Positions 1-4,704 of a DNA stretch of 5,820 bases are shown one piece after another. Origin of the DNA: Oscillospiraceae bacterium (GTDB lineage Bacteria; Bacillota_A; Clostridia; Oscillospirales; Oscillospiraceae); NCBI GenBank assembly GCA_017411665.1, contig JAFQPT010000254.1:1-5820 (forward strand), in the 5' to 3' direction. Position 1 is the stretch's first letter. Every line of letters starts with the position of its first letter. The notes beneath the pieces are model-generated. The model made no database searches. It was not told the origin of the DNA and saw only the letters and a list, made by a program, of their open reading frames with translations. The translations under genes and the position numbers were made by a program.

Positions 1-1
1 G

Positions 2-610
2 ACACTGACCTGGAACGGACACTCCTGCTTTACATTTGATACCGATGAAGGGGTTGTGGTGTTTGACCCCTATGAACCCGATTACGTACCCGGATTGCAT
101 CTGCCTGCTCTGTCTGCGGACACGGTGCTGTGCAGCCATGAACATAATGACCATTGCTATCCCGAAGGCGTGCTGAACACCAGATGTCTGCCCGGCTACC
201 GTGTAGAGGTTGTGGAAACCAAGCACGACGGCGAGGGCGGCAGCTTGCGCGGGGACAACAAGGTGCATATCATTGATGCAGGCGGATTCCGCCTTGCCCA
301 TCTGGGAGATTTGGGCCATGTGCTCACTGCCGAGCAGGTGCAGGCTATGGGACACATCGACGTGCTTTTGACGCCCATTGGCGGATATTATACCGTTGAT
401 GCTGCACAGGCGAAGGAAATTTGCGACCTGCTGCAGCCCCGCATCATCGTGCCCATGCATTACCGCAAGGGCGAGATGGGCTTTGATTTGATTGCGGAGC
501 CCGAAGCATTTTTGAATCTGTTTGATGGGTACACAGTCCTTGAAGGGCATACACTGGAGCTGACAGATGCAGTCAGCGGTGTGGTGATGTTCGCCTGCCC
601 CAGACAGTAA
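2..610 (+). CDS. MBL-fold metal-dependent hydrolase, UlaG-like (5' end missing)
   Basis: Predicted cytosolic metallo-beta-lactamase-fold hydrolase of the UlaG-like COG2220 group; the substrate cannot be told from sequence. The frame is open from the left edge and begins with TLTWNGHSCF, the usual first strand of this family, so probably only a few N-terminal residues are missing. The first in-frame GTG inside the window (56) lies after this conserved strand and is not the real start. Counting from base 2 as residue 1, the signature HEHNDH lies at residues 46-51 (HxHxDH, di-metal site). Further likely ligands or conserved sites are His75 in KHDGEGG, Asp103 in GDLGH and His153 in PMHYR. The 202 visible residues match the usual size of small COG2220 proteins. 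It lies 18 bp before the zinc-ribbon gene, so co-transcription is likely. The family call is firm; the lactonase role of UlaG itself should not be transferred. Confidence 0.9.
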   Translation, partial: TLTWNGHSCFTFDTDEGVVVFDPYEPDYVPGLHLPALSADTVLCSHEHNDHCYPEGVLNTRCLPGYRVEVVETKHDGEGGSLRGDNKVHIIDAGGFRLAHLGDLGHVLTAEQVQAMGHIDVLLTPIGGYYTVDAAQAKEICDLLQPRIIVPMHYRKGEMGFDLIAEPEAFLNLFDGYTVLEGHTLELTDAVSGVVMFACPRQ

Positions 611-628
611 AAAGGAGAGAACAAACGG

Positions 629-1717
629 ATGGCGACCCAAGTAACCAACTATAAATGTCCTGCCTGTACCGCGCCGCTGCAGTTTGTAGGGGAGAGCGGC
701 AGACTGGAATGCGAATTTTGCGACAGTACATATTCTGTTGAAGAAATCGAGCAGCTGTATGCTGCCAAAAATGAAGAAGCGGCGGCTGCAGAGCAGTCGG
801 AAGGCGCAAAAGCCATGTACGACGAGCTGTGGGGGGAGGATGCAGCGCATATGCGGGCGTATTCCTGTCCCTCCTGCGGTGCGGAGCTGATTTGCGACGA
901 CACCACCGCTGCCACCAGCTGCCCCTACTGCAACAACCCCACCATCGTGCCGGGTCAGTTTGCAGGCACCAAGCGCCCCGAATATGTGATTCCCTTCAAG
1001 CTCAGCAAGGAGGATGCGGTGGCGGCGCTGAAGCAGCACTGCAAGGGCAAGCCTCTGCTGCCCAAGGCCTTCACAAGCGAGCACCATGTGCAGGAAATCA
1101 AGGGCGTGTACGTACCCTTCTGGCTGTTTGACGGCGGTGCGGAGGCGGACATCACCTTTGCAGCCACCCGCAGCACCCATCACAGACGCGGTGACGATGA
1201 AATCATCACCACCCATCATTACCATGTCCGCAGAGTGGGTACGGTGGACTTTGATGCGGTGCCTGTGGATGCATCCACCAAAATGCCCGATGAGTATATG
1301 GATGCCATCGAGCCCTATGACTACAGTGAGCTGAAGCCCTTCGCCATGGCATATCTGCCCGGGTATTTGGCAGATAAATACGACGTGACCGCCGATGACA
1401 GCTTTGCCCGCGCAAAAGAGCGGATGGAAAACAGCGCAATGGATGCCATGACAAACACGGTCGTGGGCTACGAGACCTGTATTCCCACCGCGCGTCGGGT
1501 GAAGGCGGTAAGGGAGGATGCGGCCTACGCGCTGATGCCCGTCTGGATGCTGAATACCAAGTACAAAGGCAAGGACTACCTGTTTGCCATGAATGGACAG
1601 ACAGGGAAAATCGTCGGCGAGCTGCCTATGTCCTGGGGCAGATTCTGGGGCTGGTTTGCGGGGATTGCCGCAGGCTGCGCTGCTGCGCTGACGGCGATTC
1701 TGACACTGGCGCTGTAA
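629..1717 (+). CDS. Double zinc-ribbon membrane-anchored protein (YdjG-like, TFIIB-type zinc ribbon)
   Basis: 362-residue protein with two four-cysteine zinc ribbons: Cys10/Cys13 with Cys28/Cys31, and Cys80/Cys83 with Cys98/Cys101. A long acidic, Ala/Glu-rich linker (about residues 38-75) lies between them. A soluble domain of roughly 220 residues follows, and one hydrophobic segment (about 335-361) ends the protein. There is no signal peptide, so the ribbons should be cytosolic with a C-terminal membrane anchor. Architecture and the following TPM gene match B. subtilis YdjG-YdjH. As I recall, those proteins form a membrane complex that positions the SPFH protein YdjI and links to PspA in envelope stress. 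An AAGGAGAG ribosome binding site sits 9 bp before the ATG. Despite the TFIIB-type label used for such ribbons, nothing here indicates a transcription factor. The structure is sure; the stress role is inferred from the gene pair. Confidence 0.85.
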   Translation: MATQVTNYKCPACTAPLQFVGESGRLECEFCDSTYSVEEIEQLYAAKNEEAAAAEQSEGAKAMYDELWGEDAAHMRAYSCPSCGAELICDDTTAATSCPYCNNPTIVPGQFAGTKRPEYVIPFKLSKEDAVAALKQHCKGKPLLPKAFTSEHHVQEIKGVYVPFWLFDGGAEADITFAATRSTHHRRGDDEIITTHHYHVRRVGTVDFDAVPVDASTKMPDEYMDAIEPYDYSELKPFAMAYLPGYLADKYDVTADDSFARAKERMENSAMDAMTNTVVGYETCIPTARRVKAVREDAAYALMPVWMLNTKYKGKDYLFAMNGQTGKIVGELPMSWGRFWGWFAGIAAGCAAALTAILTLAL

Positions 1718-1723
1718 GGAGGG
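1716..1723 (+). promoter_or_regulatory. Ribosome binding site that decides the TPM gene start
   Basis: AAGGAGGG overlaps the stop codon of the zinc-ribbon gene. It lies only 1 nt before the ATG at 1725 but 7 nt before the ATG at 1731. The second ATG therefore has the normal spacing, and it also begins a clean MKKR signal peptide. Translational coupling to the upstream gene is likely because the site overlaps its stop. Confidence 0.8.
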
Positions 1724-1730
1724 AATGGAT

Positions 1731-2579
1731 ATGAAAAAACGATTCGCGACCCTTCTGATGATGCTTTGTCTGCTGGCGGCACTGGCGGTGCCTGCCTACG
1801 CAGCGGACGAGGCCTATGTGTTTGAGACCACGGGTGTGATGCTGGACGCGGAAGGGATTGCCCGACTGGAGCAGCAGTGTGCCGATGCGGCGGATGCCTA
1901 CGGCTGCGGCATTTACATCGTGACCCTCTACGACTTCTCCGAATATCACCCCGACCCCTTTGAAGCGGCGCAGGTGATTTATCGGAGCATGGACTTCGGT
2001 GTGGGCGAAAACAAAAACGGCATCATGCTGATGCTCAGCCTGTCCGAGCGGGACTATGCGCTGATTTGCTACGGTGACATTGCCAACAGCGTGTTTACCG
2101 ACCGTATGCAGATTGCCATTGAAGAGGATTTTCTGGATAACTTTGGCGCCAATGACTGGGACGGCGGTCTGACAGACTTTGTGGAAAACAGCATTTCCGC
2201 GCTGGCGGGCTTCGACGGGGAAATCGGCGAGAGCTATGACGGCTACTATGAAAACGGCGTGTATTACGAGCCCACCTTCGGCTCCCGTCTGGTGTACGTG
2301 GTGTCGGAATACTGGTACATCATCGGCGCTGTTTCTCTGATTGTAGCGCTTGTGGTATGTCTGATTCTGAAAAGCGGCATGAAAACCGCGCGGAAGGCCA
2401 CCCATGCAGGAAACTATATTTCCGAGAATGGGGTAAAGCTGTCTGTGCGGCAGGATACCTTCACCCATACCACCAGACAGGTCATTCACCATGAAAGCAA
2501 CAACAGCGGCGGCAGTGGCGGTGGCGGACGCACCTCCGTCGGCAGCAGCGGCTTCAGCGGCAGAAGCGGCAAATTTTAA
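1731..2579 (+). CDS. TPM-domain (Psb32/YgcG/YdjH-like) membrane protein with Gly-Ser-rich tail
   Basis: 282 residues from the ATG at 1731 (an in-frame ATG at 1725 is badly spaced). A signal peptide is clear: MKKR, a hydrophobic core, and a likely cleavage site AYA/AD after residue 24. Residues about 30-160 form a TPM domain: an N-terminal amphipathic helix (LEQQCADAADAYGCGIYIVT), then GENKNGIMLMLSLSERDYAL, whose NGIML stretch is typical. An acidic, Tyr-rich stretch follows, then a membrane helix at about 193-213 and a C-terminal tail. The last 25 or so residues are Gly/Ser-rich (SGGSGGGG...SGFSGRSGKF), as in many TPM proteins. Signal peptide plus one helix puts the TPM domain outside and the tail in the cytosol. 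TPM domains have been linked to membrane-protein turnover and weak phosphatase activity in plants; no enzyme role can be shown here. The pairing with the zinc-ribbon gene is the YdjG-YdjH arrangement. Confidence 0.85.
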   Translation: MKKRFATLLMMLCLLAALAVPAYAADEAYVFETTGVMLDAEGIARLEQQCADAADAYGCGIYIVTLYDFSEYHPDPFEAAQVIYRSMDFGVGENKNGIMLMLSLSERDYALICYGDIANSVFTDRMQIAIEEDFLDNFGANDWDGGLTDFVENSISALAGFDGEIGESYDGYYENGVYYEPTFGSRLVYVVSEYWYIIGAVSLIVALVVCLILKSGMKTARKATHAGNYISENGVKLSVRQDTFTHTTRQVIHHESNNSGGSGGGGRTSVGSSGFSGRSGKF

Positions 2580-2597
2580 TAACAGAACAAAATGAAA

Positions 2598-2667
2598 GCC
2601 TCCCCTTGGAAAGAGGGGCTGTCTGCCCGCAGGGCAGACGGAGAGGCCGATTTCAGAAATGAAATCG
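2598..2667. repeat. Palindromic intergenic repeat, three hairpins
   Basis: The 120-bp gap between the TPM and HAD genes is mostly one structured block. An outer stem GCCTC (2598-2602) / GAGGC (2643-2647) encloses two hairpins. The first is CCCCT (2602-2606) / AGGGG (2614-2618). The second is a perfect 8-bp hairpin GTCTGCCC (2621-2628) / GGGCAGAC (2632-2639) with a GCA loop. A third hairpin, CGATTTC (2648-2654) / GAAATCG (2661-2667), follows directly. No T-tract follows, so it is not a standard intrinsic terminator. From memory, similar CCCCTTGGAAAGAGGGG-type palindromes are dispersed in Oscillospiraceae genomes, so a REP- or MITE-like repeat is the best reading. It could also stabilise mRNA ends or reduce read-through. 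Confidence 0.65.
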
Positions 2668-2699
2668 AAGTTATATAACAGGAAAAGGAAACAAACCAT

Positions 2700-3347
2700 A
2701 TGTCATACAAAGCAGTGATTTTTGATTTGGACGGCACCATTCTGGATACCCTGCAGGATTTGGCCAACAGCGTGAACCATGCCCTGCGGACCCACGGGTA
2801 TCCCGAGCGCACTTTGGATGAGGTGCGCCGCTTCATCGGCAACGGCATCCGTGTGCTGATGCGCCGCAGCTGTCCCGCGGGACTGTCCGAAGAGGCGCAG
2901 GAGGAGGCACTGGCTACCTTCCGCGTGCACTACGATGCCCATTGCAAGGACTATACGGGCCCTTATGACGGCATCCACGAGCTGCTGGATGCACTGCGTG
3001 CAAACGGCATCCGCACGGCGGTGGTGTCCAATAAGATTGAGCCTGCGGTCATTGTGCTGTGCGATGAGCATTTCCCCGGACAGTTTGAGTATATGGTGGG
3101 CAATCGCCCCGACCTGGCACCCAAGCCCTCGCCCGACTCTGTCAACGAGGTCATCGGGAAGATGGGTCTGGACAAAAAGGACATCGTATACATCGGGGAC
3201 ACGGAGGTGGATATCCAGACGTCCGATAATGCAGGACTCGACTGCATCGGGGTGGACTGGGGCTTCCGTGACGGGGAGTATCTGCGTGAGCTGGGTGCGA
3301 AGTACATCGTGGAAAAGCCCATGGATGTTTTGGAGATCGTATTGTAA
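2700..3347 (+). CDS. HAD-superfamily phosphatase, phosphoglycolate phosphatase-like (subfamily IA)
   Basis: 215-residue cytosolic haloacid-dehalogenase phosphatase. All four motifs are intact. Motif I is DLDGT with nucleophile Asp9 and acid Asp11. Motif II is VVSNK with Ser110. Motif III is Lys142 in APKPSPD. Motif IV is GDTEVD with Asp167 and Asp171 holding Mg2+. The helical cap lies between motifs I and II (about residues 16-90; RRFIGNGIRVLMRR is typical of Gph-like proteins). The size and the LDT..D pattern after motif I fit phosphoglycolate phosphatase Gph or pyrophosphatase PpaX. The substrate cannot be assigned; housekeeping removal of 2-phosphoglycolate or another small phosphate ester is the usual role. 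The ATG is preceded by AGGAAAAGGA with normal spacing. A palindromic repeat separates it from the TPM gene, so it may be read through from upstream or have its own weak promoter. Confidence 0.88.
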   Translation: MSYKAVIFDLDGTILDTLQDLANSVNHALRTHGYPERTLDEVRRFIGNGIRVLMRRSCPAGLSEEAQEEALATFRVHYDAHCKDYTGPYDGIHELLDALRANGIRTAVVSNKIEPAVIVLCDEHFPGQFEYMVGNRPDLAPKPSPDSVNEVIGKMGLDKKDIVYIGDTEVDIQTSDNAGLDCIGVDWGFRDGEYLRELGAKYIVEKPMDVLEIVL

Positions 3348-3351
3348 AGAA

Positions 3352-3372
3352 CGGGCGGGTATTTCCCGCCCG
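3352..3372 (+). terminator. GC-rich hairpin after the HAD gene, probable terminator
   Basis: A perfect 8-bp stem CGGGCGGG (3352-3359) / CCCGCCCG (3365-3372) with loop TATTT begins 4 nt after the stop codon. The sequence after it is AT-rich but lacks a clean T-run, so termination may be weak or the hairpin may protect the 3' end. It separates the left gene block from the tRNA promoter. Confidence 0.55.
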
Positions 3373-3404
3373 AACATAAAATTTCGGAATTTTGAAAATA
3401 AGTG

Positions 3405-3433
3405 TTGACAAACGCGGGATAGTTTGTTATTAT
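3405..3433 (+). promoter_or_regulatory. Sigma-A/sigma-70 promoter of tRNA-Tyr
   Basis: A perfect -35 TTGACA (3405-3410), a 17-bp spacer and -10 TATTAT (3428-3433, five of six consensus bases). The expected transcript start is near 3440, about 15 nt before the mature tRNA 5' end. Confidence 0.88.
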
Positions 3434-3454
3434 GTCAAAGTTCCAAGTGAATAT

Positions 3455-3539
3455 GGGAGTGTTCCCGAGTGGCCAAAGGGGACAGACTGTAAATCTGCTG
3501 GCGATGCCTTCGGTGGTTCGAATCCACCCACTCCCACCA
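3455..3539 (+). tRNA. tRNA-Tyr (anticodon GTA), CCA encoded
   Basis: Class II tRNA of 85 nt. Acceptor stem GGGAGTG (3455-3461) pairs with CACTCCC (3529-3535), followed by discriminator A3536 and encoded CCA (3537-3539). The D-arm is CCCGAGTGGCCAAAGGG. The anticodon loop CTGTAAA (3487-3493) has GTA at 3489-3491. The long variable arm is GGC-GAT-GCC (3500-3508). The T-arm is GGTGG-TTCGAAT-CCACC (3512-3528). The layout closely follows E. coli tRNA-Tyr. The top pair of the anticodon stem is an A-C mismatch (A3482, C3498); the rest of the stem is intact. It has its own promoter and terminator, so it is a single-gene unit. Confidence 0.97.
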
Positions 3540-3541
3540 AG

Positions 3542-3574
3542 AAAAAAGACCGATGCAAAGCATCGGTCTTTTTT
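3542..3574 (+). terminator. Intrinsic terminator of tRNA-Tyr (bidirectional)
   Basis: Core stem GACCGATGC (3548-3556) / GCATCGGTC (3560-3568) with loop AAA, flanked by six A on the left and six T on the right. The stem can extend to 15 bp and would also work on the minus strand. It starts 3 nt after the tRNA CCA end. Confidence 0.95.
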
Positions 3575-3576
3575 CA

Positions 3577-3754
3577 ATGAAATTCGTTCCTGCGGAACGA
3601 GTGAAAATGCCTATGGCAGTGAAATATTGCTTTGCAATGTGAAATGTGCTTCGCACATGAAAGGAACGAATTTTATTTCACTTGATGTAACAACGTCAAA
3701 TTTCACAATTTACATAGTAAATTATTTCACATCGAGCAAAGCGAGATATTTCAC
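3577..3754. repeat. Seven-hairpin array with mirrored 7-nt separators
   Basis: Left half: separators ATGAAAT (3577), GTGAAAA (3601), GTGAAAT (3619), GTGAAAT (3639) and ATGAAAG (3657). Between them lie hairpins TCGTTCC/GGAACGA (3584-3600), TGCC/GGCA (3608-3618), ATTGC/GCAAT (3626-3638) and ATGTGC/GCACAT (3644-3658). Right half: separators are the reverse complement, ATTTCAC at 3675, 3700, 3724 and 3748 (steps of 25, 24 and 24 nt). They alternate with hairpins TTGATGT/ACGTCAA (3682-3699, one G-T pair), AATTTAC/GTAAATT (3707-3723) and ATCGAGC/GCGAGAT (3731-3747, tandem G-A mismatches). At the centre, GGAACGAATT (3663-3672) can pair with AATTCGTTCC (3581-3590), competing with the first local hairpin. 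It is not a coding region and not a CRISPR array. It is probably a dispersed non-coding repeat or a structured RNA. Confidence 0.75.
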
Positions 3755-3815
3755 TAACAATAGCGATACGAAACTTGCTTCGGCGACCGAGGAACCGGCA
3801 GTTCGAAAGGGGCGC
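3755..3815. other. Non-coding stretch between hairpin array and second terminator
   Basis: About 60 bp that become more GC-rich toward the right. I find no credible gene, promoter or clean hairpin. Since a T-tailed hairpin follows at once, this stretch may be the 3' part of a non-coding transcript that includes the array, or part of the same repeat element. Confidence 0.4.
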
Positions 3816-3841
3816 AACCGACCCAAACGGGTCGGTTTTTT
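3816..3841 (+). terminator. Intrinsic terminator hairpin without an obvious gene
   Basis: Stem AACCGACCC (3816-3824) / GGGTCGGTT (3829-3837), loop AAAC, with a six-T run at 3836-3841. The T-run is only on the plus strand, so it ends plus-strand transcripts. No protein or known RNA gene lies between the tRNA terminator and this one except the hairpin array. Confidence 0.8.
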
Positions 3842-3844
3842 GTT

Positions 3845-3857
3845 TTGGTGGGAGTGG
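3845..3857 (-). repeat. Inverted 13-nt copy of the tRNA-Tyr 3' end
   Basis: On the minus strand this reads CCACTCCCACCAA, identical to the tRNA 3' end plus one base at 3528-3540. As at the real tRNA, it is followed, in its own direction, by an A-tract and a hairpin starting CCGA. No matching acceptor 5' half is found about 70 nt away on the minus strand, so it is not an intact tRNA; it may be a remnant or one arm of an inverted repeat. Confidence 0.5.
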
Positions 3858-3904
3858 AGCTGTTCGCCCATCGTCCCCTCATCAAACCAAAGCCCAACAA
3901 ACCC

Positions 3905-3934
3905 AAGCACCATCCATTGGATGGTGCTTTTTTT
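3905..3934 (+). terminator. Third intrinsic terminator, upstream of the DUF218 gene
   Basis: An 11-bp stem AAGCACCATCC (3905-3915) / GGATGGTGCTT (3919-3929) with loop ATT and seven T (3928-3934). It insulates the following promoter, whose -35 begins 9 nt later, from upstream transcription. The 63 bp between this and the previous terminator hold no recognisable gene, only the inverted tRNA-end copy. Confidence 0.9.
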
Positions 3935-3942
3935 GATATCTT

Positions 3943-3971
3943 TTGCCTTGTATGCTAATGTATGCTATCAT
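3943..3971 (+). promoter_or_regulatory. Extended -10 promoter of the DUF218 gene, with direct repeat
   Basis: -35 TTGCCT (3943-3948), 17-bp spacer, extended -10 TGC-TATCAT (TG at 3963-3964, hexamer 3966-3971). The expected start near 3978 leaves a leader of only about 15 nt. The 9-mer TGTATGCTA occurs twice (3949-3957 and 3959-3967), one helical turn apart and covering the spacer and the start of the -10, so it could be an operator. Confidence 0.7.
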
Positions 3972-3992
3972 GAAACAGAGGAGGTGTGATCG

Positions 3993-4601
3993 ATGCAAAA
4001 ACCATACGGAAGAAAACCGATCATTTTTGGTTTGGCACTCGTACTGTCAATGATGGCTTTGGCGCTCTTTCTGACTGCATTTTCGATTGTCAGCTATGGC
4101 AAAGCCGATCACAAAACCCGCAGTGATGTGGCAATTGTTTTAGGTGCGGGCACATCCAATGGTGAGATCTCACCGGTCTATCGGGAAAGAATCAATCACG
4201 GAATATGGCTTTATGAAAATGATTACGTCGATTACTTGATTCTGACAGGCGGTGTGGGGGAAGGAAACAATTTGTCTGATGCGTATGCGGCAAAGCAGTA
4301 TGCAATTTCTCAAATGGTGCCCGAAGACGTTATTCTGATAGAAGAGAACTCTACGATCACCGAAGAAAATCTTGCGTATGCAAAAGAAATCATGGACGAA
4401 TATTCCTTAGATACCGCAATAATCGTCAGCGATCCTCTCCACATGAAACGCGCAATGCTGATGGCTGAGGATTACGGCATTGCGGCGTATTCCTCTCCGA
4501 CCCCCACAACGATGTACAGGAGCGATAAAACCCAAATTCCGTTTTTGGCAAGAGAGGAATTTTTCTATATCGGATATTCCATCGTGAGATTGTTCAGATA
4601 G
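3993..4601 (+). CDS. YdcF/SanA-family (DUF218) membrane-anchored protein
   Basis: 202 residues: one N-terminal hydrophobic segment (about 10-34) and then a single DUF218 domain, probably outside the membrane. Visible family motifs are DVAIVLGAG (45-53), SPVYRERINHGIWLY (60-74), LILTGG (82-87), the Ser/Thr-Glu-Asn patch ENSTITEENL (118-127) and SDPLHMKRA (146-154). Relatives include E. coli SanA (vancomycin exclusion) and YdcF, and ElyC; the fold can bind nucleotide-like ligands but the reaction is not settled. An envelope or lipid-carrier role is suspected. A strong AGGAGGTG lies 6 nt before the ATG. The gene is AT-richer than its neighbours: four sampled lines (4141-4260, 4321-4440) give about 45% GC against 62-67% in sampled lines of flanking genes. 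It stands alone behind three terminators, which suggests separate acquisition. The family is confident; the function is open. Confidence 0.88.
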   Translation: MQKPYGRKPIIFGLALVLSMMALALFLTAFSIVSYGKADHKTRSDVAIVLGAGTSNGEISPVYRERINHGIWLYENDYVDYLILTGGVGEGNNLSDAYAAKQYAISQMVPEDVILIEENSTITEENLAYAKEIMDEYSLDTAIIVSDPLHMKRAMLMAEDYGIAAYSSPTPTTMYRSDKTQIPFLAREEFFYIGYSIVRLFR

Positions 4602-4643
4602 GCACTTCCTTGTTTTTGCGCCGTTTCTTCACAATCTGTTTTC

Positions 4644-4672
4644 TTGTTGAAAATGGGAGACTGTGCTATAAT
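4644..4672 (+). promoter_or_regulatory. Extended -10 promoter of the SEC59-like operon
   Basis: -35 TTGTTG (4644-4649), 17-bp spacer, and a consensus -10 TATAAT (4667-4672) preceded by TGC, making an extended -10. An alternative -35 TTGAAA (4647-4652) would give only a 14-bp spacer. The expected start is near 4679, with a leader of about 26 nt containing AAAGAGGTGGGG before the ATG at 4705. No terminator is seen between the DUF218 stop (4601) and this promoter, so some read-through is possible. Confidence 0.8.
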
Positions 4673-4704
4673 AAACTATCATTTTACGGGAAAGAGGTGG
4701 GGAT

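Noticed and set aside
56..610. GTG at 56 as the start of the MBL-fold gene
   Set aside because: The same frame continues to the left edge and contains the conserved first strand (TLTWNGHSCF), so the start lies outside the window.
2672..2678. TATATAA as a -10 box for the HAD gene
   Set aside because: No acceptable -35 hexamer lies 16-18 bp upstream (the region is inside the third hairpin of the repeat), so I do not claim a promoter.
1626..2699. Long minus-strand open frame (357 codons) opposite the TPM gene
   Set aside because: It covers the TPM gene, the palindromic repeat and the end of the zinc-ribbon gene, has no family motifs, and is the antisense shadow expected in GC-rich coding DNA. 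The plus-strand frame has a signal peptide and TPM motifs.
2703..3377. Minus-strand open frame of 224 codons opposite the HAD gene
   Set aside because: Antisense to a phosphatase with all four catalytic motifs intact; no motif of its own.
3577..3754. CRISPR array
   Set aside because: The repeated unit is only 7 nt, it reverses orientation half way, and the intervals are self-complementary hairpins of 4-7 bp rather than unrelated spacers. No cas gene is present.
3842..3925. Second tRNA gene on the minus strand ending CCACTCCCACCA
   Set aside because: No 5' acceptor half (GGGAGTG-like) is found at the right distance, and the T-stem positions do not pair. At most it is a remnant.
3432..3989. 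Plus-strand open frame of 185 codons over the tRNA and hairpin array
   Set aside because: It runs through a tRNA, three terminators and the repeat array, so it cannot be a normal protein gene. The minus frames here give the familiar spurious tRNA-derived peptides (WIRTTEG...).
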